Below are positions 23,376-35,300 of a stretch of DNA of 64,000 nt, in pieces. The translations under genes and the position numbers were made by a program. The stretch comes from Branchiostoma lanceolatum. Lineage: Eukaryota > Chordata > Leptocardii > Amphioxiformes > Branchiostomatidae. The DNA lies in assembly GCF_035083965.1 (NCBI RefSeq), contig NC_089731.1, positions 9,026,501 to 9,090,500 on the forward strand, in the 5' to 3' direction. Below the pieces are notes generated by a model. That model was not told where the DNA came from. It did no database searches and worked only from the letters and a program-made list of their open reading frames with translations. How positions within the stretch are numbered: the stretch's first letter is position 1; each line of letters opens with the position of its first letter.

Positions 23376-26300
23376 CTGTAAGAAACAACATGCAGTTTGA
23401 TGTGTTAACATAAAACAGAAACAAGAAATTGATGATGTGGACTAAAATGTATTTCTCCAGTACCTGACTCGTGTCCTAACTTCTGACAACCTGGTGATAC
23501 ATACCAAGAGCAAAGAAATTGTGGTCTATCGAGTTGCATGGAGTGTTAAGATATCGTGGGTTGTGTCTCCGTAGTTAGTAATGCTGATCTTGGAGAGAGT
23601 GTAGGGCTAGAACCTTGTCAGAACCACATTCATTAGGATAATTTGTATTTGTTGCAGAAATTGTCCATCCAGTTGCTTGAGTAATTTTTGTATTGCAGAT
23701 TTTTAGTAAATGTCGTAGATGCACTTTTACTGACTGTTTTACATTTGCATGCATAATAACTGCTACGCGATTGGTTTAGAAAAACTGACACAAAATATGT
23801 CTTCAATAGCTGCCATGAAATCAAAAAGGCAAAACTTTCCATTACCTTTGGTACATTCCTCTCTTGGACCTGAAAAGTAAAGGATACAACAAGTTCAGTC
23901 ACTGTGCAAAATGTTTGAAACCTGAATTCTTAATTTTGAATATGCTGACACATTTAAATATGCTGCGTGTAAAAGTTACCTTTAACAATATGATTTGCTT
24001 CAACACAGATGAGCCTTGATTCTATAATATTTGTTTATAAGATAGTGGAATCAGTACCTATTTGGCAGACAAAGTAATTCTCCAAGTGACATTGGGTATC
24101 ATCCCAAAGAAGGTCTTTTTCTGACCAGAGTTGAGCGCAGTTCTGGGAATTTTCATTGTTGGGTTCTCCTGGAGCCCATTTGGTGAAGCTGCAGTCACTC
24201 AGTGGTGTTCCGTCTGACCAGGTCCAACTTTCTTCAACCTAAAGGAGGAATAAAGGCAATTTACGTTAGGGGACTCGGTCAATCCACGTTGAACCGAGGC
24301 GGCGGCAGGTATCGACTTCCGAACACCTCTTACCCACTCCTGACGTCACACATCCCGAAGATCAGTGCGCGTCAGAAATGTGGGTCAAGTTTCTAGTGAA
24401 AACCGATGGACATACATACAAATAACAACAATACTTACTGCCATATCGTTGAGTCCAAACCAGTAGCTTATTCCTCTATCAGCGTCCCGAATTAGACGAA
24501 GAAGAAAGTCGTACACAGCCTTCGTCTTAATCACTGCAAGACGTCCTCCGTCTGCCGCACAGGTCTGTTCGGCCGCGTTGTACGTCTTATTCTTGGCAAA
24601 TACCTTGTACTTGGTGTCACCTCGCGTAACGTACCCACTCAGAGCTGCCATATAGAAACATAATTAATACCAACACGCCAAATGATGCAGCTGATGCAAC
24701 TTCTTGAAATACCAATTAATTCAATCAACAACAATACAAAAGGCACAACAACATTTCCCCTACTCCGATACCACAACACCAAGATGATTGTTCACCTTTT
24801 ATTTTCAGCCACAATATCCATTATTTGGACAAAAATGAATTAGTTCGTTATAAGGTTAAAATGGAAGAAAAGAGATGAAAGAGACAACTGACAAATTATT
24901 TTATCTATGTACTGTATCTAAGTTACAATGCAACAAGAATTAACCTTGCTGACAGTTCTGTACATGTCCAGTCCATCCAGGTGAGCAGGTACATTTGTAT
25001 CCGCCATCTTGGTTCACACAGCGTCCATGTTGACAGGGTTTTTTGGTAGCACACTCATTTATGTCTGTGTGATGAAGGAAAGGAGTCTTGTATCCTGTCA
25101 TGTTGATTGTGATCTCAGTTTTAAACTGTAAATGGTGGTCATATCCTGTTACATGATTAGTGACTACACAAAACAAGCTTAGACTCACCTTGGCTACAGT
25201 TCTGCCCAGTCCATCCAAGTGAGCAGGTACATTTGTATCCGCCATCTTCGTTCAAACAGCGTCCATGTTGACAGGGTTTCTCGGTACACTCATCTATGTC
25301 TGTGCGATGAAGAAAACTTATATTGTGCCCAATCAATCAATCTTTATATTACAACTATGATGTTACAATTACTTTTATCACCAGCATTCTAACTCTTTTG
25401 CGACCAAGTTTGACACTAAACGGATAAGAAAGATGACTTCATTGAAAATAGAGAAATAAGATATACCGTATTCGTACATTAGTATAACGCACAAGGACCT
25501 TACCTTGCTGACATTTTACTCCTGTCCATCCGGGCCAGCAGATACATTCGTATCCGCCATCTTGGTTCTCGCAGCGTCCACGTTCACAGGGTGTCCCGGT
25601 ACACTCATCTATGTCTGTGTTAATAAAAGAAAGGAGTCTTGTATCGATATATCAAGTTAAGTTAACTAGAACGTAAATGATGGTTATCTCTCTTCTATGT
25701 CTATTTTTTAGGTAAGCTTCGACTCACCTTTGTCACAGTTCTGTCCAGTCCATCCGGGTAAGCAGGTGCATTTGTATCCGCCATCGTTGTTCACACAGCG
25801 TCCATGTTGACAGGGTGTCCCTATACACTCATCTATATCTGTGTCAATAAAAGAAAGGAGTCGTGGATCAAGTTAAGTTAACTGTGAAGTTAGTTTTGGA
25901 ACGTAAATGGTGGTTATCTCTCTTCTATTCTATTCTCATTTCTAGTTATTGAACAAGCTTCGACTCACCTTGGTCACAGTTCTGTCCAGTCCATCCGGGT
26001 AAGCAGGTACATCTGTGTCCACCATCTTGGTTCACACAGCGTCCATGCTGACAGAAGTTATGCACCTAGTCATGCATTGGTGGTTAGCTCTCTCTTACTT
26101 CTAGTGACTAAACAAAAGAAGCTTAGAGTAAAACTCACCATGATGACAGTTCTGTCCAATCCATCCAGGTGAGCAGGTACATTTGTATCCACCATTTTGG
26201 GTCGCACAGGTCCCATGCTGGCAGGGGTTCCTTACACACTCATCCATGCCTTAACGGGGGAAAAGAAGGGTGTCAGGTCAGTTGTATTCTTAAATGCTAT

Positions 26301-29300
26301 GCCTCAAGTCCCAACTCACATGGACAAGAAATAATTGACTTGAGAGAAAAAGAGAGGAAGAACTTTTGACTCACTTTGGTTACATTTATACCCAGTCCAT
26401 CCAGGTGAGCAGGCACATTTGTATCCACCATCTTTGTTCACACAGCGTCCATGTTGACAGGGTTTTCCAGTACACTCATCTATGTCTGTGTGATGAAAGA
26501 AAGGTGTTTTGCACCTATAGTCATGCATACATTTGGTGATTCTGTCTCCTCTATTCCTACTGATAATGAAGGATTACACGAAACAAGCTCAGACACACCT
26601 TGGCTACAGTTCCGTCCAGTCCATCCGGGTGAGCAGGTACATTTGTTTCCACCATCTTTGTTCACACAGCGTTCATGTTGACAGGGTTTTCTGGTACACT
26701 CATCTATGTCTGATTGAAAAAGGAAAGGAGTTGTGTACCTAGTCATGCATGCATTGCTCTCTCTTCTATTCCTACTGCTAGTGAAGGACTACACAAATAG
26801 CTTACACTCACCCTGCTGACAGTTCTGCCCAGTCCATCCAGGTGAGCAGGTACATTTGTATCCGCCATCTTGGTTCACACAGCGTCCATGTTGACAGGGT
26901 TTTCCGGTACACTCATCTATGTCTGTGTGATGAAAGAAAGGTGATTTGTACCTAATCATGCATACATTGGGTTCTGTCTCGTCTCTTCCTACTGATAGTG
27001 AAACAAGTGAGACTCACCTTGGCTACAGTTCCGTCCAGTCCATCCGGGTGAGCAGTTACATTTGTATCCTCCATCTTGGTTCACACAGCGTCCATGTCGG
27101 CATAGGTTCCCGGCACACCTGTTTATGTCTTGTGATGGGGAAAGCGACTTTTAGTAAACTTCAATATAAATTAGACATCCAGATGATAAGATACGCCATA
27201 CAAAGGTTACTCATTGACAATCAACTGGATGGATTTTTTTAAAAATCTATTCAGATGCTTTTATAACTTATATTCATTTTGTAGATTTTTAGTAAATGTC
27301 GTTGAAACACTTTTACTGACTGTTTTATTACTTAATCTTTACAATTGCATGCATGATAGCTGCTAGGCGGTCGGTTTAGAAGAACTGACATAAAACTTGT
27401 CTTCAATATCTGTCATGAAAGGCAAAACTTTCCATTACCTTTTAAGCATTCCTCTCCTGGACCTGTAAAGTAAAGGATACAACAAGTTCAGGGAAGAAAA
27501 GAGTTAAAACATTAATTCAAAGTATATTCAAATATGCTAAAAGCGATTTTTACCACAGAAATGATTTACTGCAACTCAGATGATCCTTTAGTCTAAAATA
27601 TTTGCATAATGAAACCATTGCCTTTTTGGCAGACAAAGTATTTCTTCTTGTGACAGTAGGTATCATCCCATTGCAGGTCTTTTTCTGACCATAGTTGAGC
27701 GCAGTCCTGGGTTAACCAGGGATATCCATTGTTGGGTTCTCCTGGAGCCCATTTGGTGAAGCTGCAGTCTCTCAGTGGTGTTCCGTCTGACCAGGTCCAA
27801 CTGTTTTCAACCTAGAGGAGGCGTAAAGTAGGCAATTTACATCAGGGAACCCATCAAACCATGTTGAACAGGACGGCGGTACGTAGGTATAGACTTTTTC
27901 ACATATTCCAAAGATCAGTGGACGTCAGGAAAGCGGGCCAAGTTCCTGATGAACACCGATGGGCATACGTACAAATGCCTGAAATACTTACGAGGCCGTT
28001 GAGTCCAAACCAATAGTCTCTTCCTCCATCAACGTCCCGGATTAAACGAAGAAGAAAGCTGTACACAGCCTCTGTCTTAATCACTGCAAGACGACCTCCG
28101 TCTGCCGCACAGGTCTGCTCGGCCGCGTTGTACGTCTTCTCCTCGAGAAATACCTTGTACTTGGTGTCACCTCGCGGTACGTACAAGCTCATAGCTGTAT
28201 AGAAATAAAACACCAACACACCAATCAATGCTGCAATTCGTAACTTTTTAAGATACAAGTTTAATCAACAATGAAAACGCAGACCAACCATAGACAACAG
28301 AAACGGCCTCATCCTCCGCTAGCACCAAGATGATCGGGTATAAATTACGTTTTATTTTCAACCACGACAGCGGTATATCAGGCAAAAATGAATCACGTTT
28401 ATCAAAATGGAGGAAAATGACATCATTGAAAAGAGAAAGTAAAAATGCGGTACAATCATCATACATATGTATCACAACAACAACAACAAAAACAATACAT
28501 ATTCCCGTACATTAGTTTGGTCCTCAGATAAAATTATTCAAATTCATTTTAAAGCCCTTGAAATTTTCGTGTCATTTGACCTTAAAATAAAAGCGTGACG
28601 TCCTTACATGAAATTTTGGAAAATAAACTAACCCTGGCATTTATGTCCAGTCCATCCAAGAAAGCAGATACATGTGTAGCCGCCATCTTGGTTCACACAG
28701 CGCCCATGCCGACATGGTTTCGTGGCACACTCATCTATGTCTGTGAGATGAAGGAAAAACACATTTTGCCCAATTGAAATTTGTCTTTCAACATGCAGAC
28801 AACCTATACAAAAAAATGATTCAGATCCATTTAAAGGCCCTTAAGAAATTCCTCTCATCTGATCTTATATAAAATTCCGTAAGATGAATTTACCCTCATG
28901 ACACTTTTGTCCAGTCCATCCAGGAGGACAGGTACAAGTATATCCGCCATCTTTGTTCACACAGGTCCCGTGCTGGCATGGATTCTTCAAACACTCATCA
29001 ACGTCTTTGCAGAAGAATTAAAAAAAGACAACAGAATGGGTACAGAATGGGTATCATCAAGTCGGTTGTGGCACGTTAATGCTAGGTCTCCAAATCACTG
29101 GAACAAAATTACTAAGATAAAAAAAAAATAGTTATTTTATTGCCTTGAAGAAAAAAAAAGCGTCAAAACACTTCTTAACCTCAGTGACGAAAAGAACCCA
29201 GCCAATCTTATTCCGTTCAATCGGGCAAGAGTGTGCTAAGTTATATTCATCATCTTTATTCTTATAGAAGAACTCACCATGCTGACAGCTCTGTCCAGTC

Positions 29301-32300
29301 CATCCAAGCGAGCAGATACATGTGTATCCGCCATCTTGGTTCACACAGGTCCCGTGCAGGCATGGATTCTTCACACACTCATCAACGTCTTTGCAGACGA
29401 AATAAAAGACAGTACAAAGGGTATCAAGTCAGTTGTGGCATTCAGATACTAAACCTCTACTTTGAAACCACTTGGACAAGAAAGGTTTTGAGAAAAGAAT
29501 ATCTTTAGACAAAACAAAACTCGATTCTATAGTCCTGCAAAGGAAAGGATCAAAACGATTTTAATCCTTAGCTATGTATGGCCTCCGTAGGTCAGTATTG
29601 ACCATGGTAAAATCCTATTTCACTACAGCCCTACAGCATCGACTATGGCTGAACATCCCTATCAGAGAATTGCAGTCTCTGTCACAAAAATCACATCTGT
29701 AAGCTAACTCAGTTCTGTTGCAGAGCTCTTTTCTGCGGATCCGCTTTTCTTCTGCGCTCTGCATCAGTCTGGCTTCTCCTGATTTCAGCTGTCTGGACAG
29801 TGTGCATCTCCACCTGGAACGGTCACTTGCAAGGTCCTCCCAGTGCTCCGTATCAATATCTAGAGCCTTCAAATCCCTCTTGCAGACTAAACCTTGGTAA
29901 CTATACTATAGTGACGGAAAGTCAATCAATATTATCTACTTCAATCGAGCAAAATGTGTTATTGTATCCATCATCTCTGCCCACACAAACAAAATCACCT
30001 TGCTCGCAATTCTGTCCACCCCATCCGGACGGGCATATGCATTTGTATCCACCATCTTTGTTCACACAGCGTCCATGTTGACATGGTTTTCCAGTACACT
30101 CATCTATGTCTGTGTGAAAGAGGAAAGGAGGTTTGTACCTAGTCATGCATGCATTGATGGTTCTCTCTCTTCTGTTCCTACTGCTATTGAGGTACTACAG
30201 GAAACAAGCTCAGACTCACCTTGGTCACAGTTCTGCCCAGTCCATCCGGGCGAGCAGGTACATTTGTATCCGCCATCGTTGTTCACACAGCGTCCATGTT
30301 GACAGGGTTTCCAGGTACACTCATCTATGTCTGTGTGAAGAAGAACACAATCTTTACAACGATTACTAAAATTTTATAATTACCTTAATCACCGGGCCGG
30401 ATACATCACCTTTTATCACGACAAGAATATTATTAATTCTTTGAAAAGAGACACGGAAAATGGACTCCAATCATTACATATCAACTGAAAAACAAGAGAT
30501 ATTTCCGCACATTAGTAACGACAACATAGGAACTCACCTTGCCGGCAGTTCTTTCCAGTCCATCCGGACGAGCAGATGCAATCGTATCCAAAGTTCCTAT
30601 TGACACAACGTCCATGTTGACATGGCTGTCGGTTACACCGGTCTATGCCTGTGTGAAAGAGAAATAATGTTGCAGCAAAATGTAAGAGTCGCCAGATTAC
30701 CTTTAACATATGGACACTAAACATTCCAGTCAACGCACCTACAACAGCGAAAGTCACATAATCTGAAACGATAATGTAAGTCAACAAGAAGGCCGTTTGA
30801 TCCGCCCAGTTTGGCGGAGGACACCACGCTACGTGATTACGTTAAAAGTCGCATTAATATCAACACATGTACATAACACATGTACAAAAACTCACGTTTC
30901 TGACAGTTGATACCAGCAAAGCCAGGAAAGCAGTTGCACTTGTATGCACCGTCGGTGTTCATACAACGCCCAACCTGACATGGATCTCTCATGATGCACT
31001 CGTTCATGTCTGTTTGATAAAGGAAACAAAATTTAACTCATCTCATAGTCAGGATCATAGATTCATCCAACACATTACATTTCATTCCCAACCAAGGTTT
31101 CGGTCAATAAATCAAGATGAGTAAGAAGGGAAAATGTCACAGGAAGAGGAGAATCATACCCTTAATCGTAAAAAGACATACACAAACATGACAGCTTTTA
31201 AACAGCTCAATCCATCATATTTGTTCACTCATCCATATCTGTGTAGTGTAGAACGGTCTTATAATAAATAATAATTTCGTAAGACTCCTTTCAGGCTTAG
31301 ATACAAGAAAGACGTATCTCCCCGGTTGAAGATACAATGTCGCAGAAAATAAACTCGGAGAATGGATTTTAATTGAACCTTCATGACTTAACGACTAGTA
31401 TAGAATTCACCTTGCTGACAGTTCTTTCCAGTCCATCCGGGTGAGCAGGTACATTTGTATCCTCCATCTTGGTTCACACAGCGTCCATGTTGACAGGGTT
31501 TTCTCACACACTCATCTATGTCTGTGTGGTGGGGAAAACCAGAATATTACTTATACACAGGAATAACATTGAACATAAATTTGGTGACTCGAGAAAGAGC
31601 TTTTCATCCGATGATGATACAATGTGTAGCTTTGATAAGTCACAGGATTTTGTAACAGATAGCAGTTTGTTTCACGAAAGAAGGATCTAGAAACGCTAAT
31701 AGTTGTGTCCCATTTGTTTTACGAAATAAGAATCTAGGAACGCACCTTGCTGGCAGTTCTGTCCGGTCCATCCGGGCGAACAGGTACATTTGTATCCGCC
31801 ATCTTGGTTCTCACAGCGTCCATGTTGACAAGGCTTAGGAGTTCCGTTACACTCAGTGATATCTACGTAATGACAGAAGGATGGGGAAATGGGTTGCAAC
31901 AATTAACAGTATTGCCCTGTCCATGCCAAGCACATATGACTTCAATCCGATAAGATATATCACACGGGAACTATATGGAAGACAAATGATTCAAAAGAGA
32001 ACAAAAAAAAAAACACACAGAATGGTTACTCTACAGAGAGGAACATGAAACACTGTTCAGAAAAGTGACCATATAATATGAAATGAAAAAAAACTCACCT
32101 TGCTGACAGTTTTGTCCAGTCCATCCGGGTGAGCAGGTACATTTGTATCCGCCTTCTTTGTTTTCACAGCGTCCATGTTGACAAGGCTCAGGACCTCCCT
32201 TACACTCATTGATATCTACATAATGACAGAAGTATGGGGCATTGGTTTGCCATATAACTGCAGCACATAACAAGTATTATCGTGTCCGTGCAAATGATTC

Positions 32301-35300
32301 AATCAAGTAAGGTACATAACAAGGGGACAAATTGTCTAGAAAAATACACAAAAAACAGTGAGAGTGACTATTCTACATTCTACAACAGACGAACATAAAA
32401 ATCACTTTTAAGAGGAACGATCATACGAAGTGAAAAAACTCACCCTGCTGACAGTTCTGCCCAGTCCACCCGGGCGAGCAGGTACACATGTAGCCTCCAT
32501 CTTTGTCCACACAGCGTCCATGTTGACAGGGTGTTCCATTACATTCATCTATGTCTTTGACAAATCAGAGAACTTTTGTACCTAGCTACACTAGTTGTTA
32601 ATCTAATATTGATTAAGCAGAAAGCTGGGCTTGTATGTTTGATTATAAATAAAGATTCAGATAATTGCTTCAGGATTAATATTTCAAAGGATGAAAGCTG
32701 GGACAGAAGACCTGAAGCTATGTTAAAAAATTCGTTAACCTGGAGTGACCCAAAATGTGCTCACCTCTCTGACAGTTCCGTCCAGTCCATCCAGGTGAGC
32801 AGGTACATTTGAATCCGCCATCTTGATTCACACAGGTTCCATGCTGGCAGGGGTTCCTCGTCTTACACTCATCAATATCTGGGTGATAAATAAATGTCTT
32901 CTAAGTCTCTGGTCATTCACCATTGTGATGATGCAGGTTGAATGCAACTGGTTATAATAAGTAGGATTCGAGTGCGTGACTCCAGAAAAAGAACTCACCT
33001 CGCTGACAGTTCTGCCCAGTCCATCCAGGTGAGCAAGTACATTTGTACCCGCCATCTTTGTTCACACAGATCCCGCGCTGGCAGGGGTTCCTCGTCTTAC
33101 ACTCATCAATATCTGGGTGATAAATTAACTTCTTGTTACACGCTGGTCATTCGCCAATATGATGATTTAGGTTACATTTGGTTCGAATTAGTATGATTGG
33201 TTGCAGTTCTGGTTAGAATTTGAACCTTTTGAGTGCGTGACTCCAGAAAAAGAACTCACCCCACTGACAGTTCCGTCCAGTCCATCCAGGTGAGCAGGTA
33301 CAGGTAAATCCACCATATTTGTTCACACAGGTCCCGTGCTGACAGGGGTTCCTCCTCTTACATTCATCAATATCTGGGTGATGAATAAATGTTTTATAAG
33401 ACTCTAGTCATACACCATTGTAATAATCCAGATTGAATGCAATTGGTTAGAATAAGTAGGATTCGAGTGCGTGACTCCAGAAAAAGAACTCACCTCGCTG
33501 ACAGTTCCGTCCAGTCCATCCAGGTGAGCAGATACATTTGTATCCTCCATCTTGGTTCACACAGATCCCGCGCAGGCAAGGGTTCCTCCTCTTACATTCA
33601 TCAATATCTGGGTGATAAATAGATATTTTGTAAGAGTCTGGTAATGCACCATCGTGATGATGAATTTGGCTAGAATTAGTGTAATTGGTTGAAATTCTGG
33701 TTAGAATTTGAACAATTAGAGTTCAAATGCAAGGGGGAGAACACACAGATGGTGGTGGGCAGAGATCTCAGAGAAAGACATGGAATACTTCTGAACCTTA
33801 AATCTGTTACACAAAAAGAACTCACCTTGCTGACAGTTTTGTCCAGTCCATCCGGGCGAGCATTTGCATTTGTATCCACCAACTTTGTTCAGACAGCTTC
33901 CATGTCGGCAAGGGTTTCTCACACACTCGTTTATGTCTGTATAACGAAAAGACAACTTGTAATCTTGTCATTTTGACTATAACGGCCTTTTTGTTTTACA
34001 AAATATCTTGGTATAAAAACTTCAAGAGAACTGGTGCTACGGAAGACACTTATTCCTACAGATAAATACTTCTAAGTGATTATGTGATTGAAAAAGACCC
34101 ACCTTGTTCACATTCGCGTCCAGTCCATCCAGGCAAGCAGTTACAGGTGTGCCCTCCATCTTTGTTCACACAAGTCCCGTGCTTGCAGGGGTTCCTCACA
34201 CACTCATCAATGTCTGTACGATGAACATGTTAAAAGTAAGATTGCTCAATTAGTAGTTGCCTTTAGCCCTAATCACATCTAAAAGAACTTTCATGAGAGA
34301 AGGATAAACGCAGACTGCAGAACAGTGATATTTCTTCAGTGATATGTAGAGGAAAACATGGACTTTATCCGTTAAGGTGACTTCACAAGAGAGAACTCAC
34401 CTTGCTGACAGTTTTGTCCAGTCCATCCAGGCGAGCAGTTACATTTGTATCCGCCATCTTTGTTCACACAGCGTCCATGTTGACAGGGTTTTACGGCACA
34501 TCCATCTATGTCTGTGACAGAATGAATATTTCAGCTAACTATAGATCTAATCTAAACTTATTATCAACGCGGCTAAAGCACCTAGATGCCACAACATTAG
34601 ACATGATGCAGCCAGGTTTGTTGAAAATCGTAGATCTTTTTGCAGAAAAAACAACAACAGAGGAACAGAGGTAGAGGAAAAACGAGAGTAAGAATGAATG
34701 AATGAATAAATGAATGAATAAACAACATTTAATAAGATAGATAGATTGAATAAAAAAACGAATGAATGAAGGAATGAATATAGAAGGCTATAGGATCTAT
34801 AGTAGTTGAGACGACCGCAAACCTCCAGGTTCTTTACCTAGAAACTTGGATTATATGACTACACAAGGCTGAAGCTCTATCCTCTATTATTATAAAAGTA
34901 AAAAGTACACATTTGAGCTCTCGTGCAGTGCATTTCTTTGTGTATCAAATGCAACAACAATGCAGTGCAATCATCAAAACTGCATTAGTCAATATATCAA
35001 CACTGCCTACCCGTAGTTGACAGCAGGGGCACGGCGGTTGTTGGCAAACTGTCGGTGACGACGCTGGTAGTTGTTAATGGCTCCGTTGGTGTAGTCGAGA
35101 AGACGACAGCCAGGTTATTTTCGTTGTAGCGTGTCATCATCCGTGGTGCACCTGAATCGTTTCGGTTAGCCCCAATCGCCATGCCATCTTTGTTGTTTGA
35201 ATCGTACGCCCCCTACAAATGGATTCACGAGCATGAAACAGTAAGAAGCTTTGATAATGAAAAATATCAAATCAGATGATAAATGTCTAGTTTGAAAGCT

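Larger units (their letters stand above)
28633..34511 (-). other. First EGF array: eighteen calcium-binding EGF exons
   Basis: Exons are 34511-34401, 34213-34103, 33936-33826, 33607-33494, 33373-33260, 33112-32999, 32878-32765, 32554-32444, 32215-32099, 31862-31746, 31521-31411, 31009-30896, 30648-30538, 30330-30220, 30109-29999, 29388-29278, 29004-28894 and 28740-28633. Each is a single symmetrical 1-1 exon of 108-117 nt encoding one six-cysteine domain of the D-I-D-E-C calcium-binding type. Blocks of near-identical neighbours (33607-32765, and 32215-31746) show recent local duplication. Exon 31009-30896 is the most divergent ([20 protein letters not shown]). Confidence 0.88.

Noticed and set aside
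26451..30302. Plus-strand frames such as [15 protein letters not shown]
   Set aside because: They are recurrent antisense translations of the EGF exons.
24945..34511. CRISPR-like or satellite array because of regularly spaced similar units
   Set aside because: Units are EGF exons with splice sites and conserved cysteines; spacers are introns of variable length.
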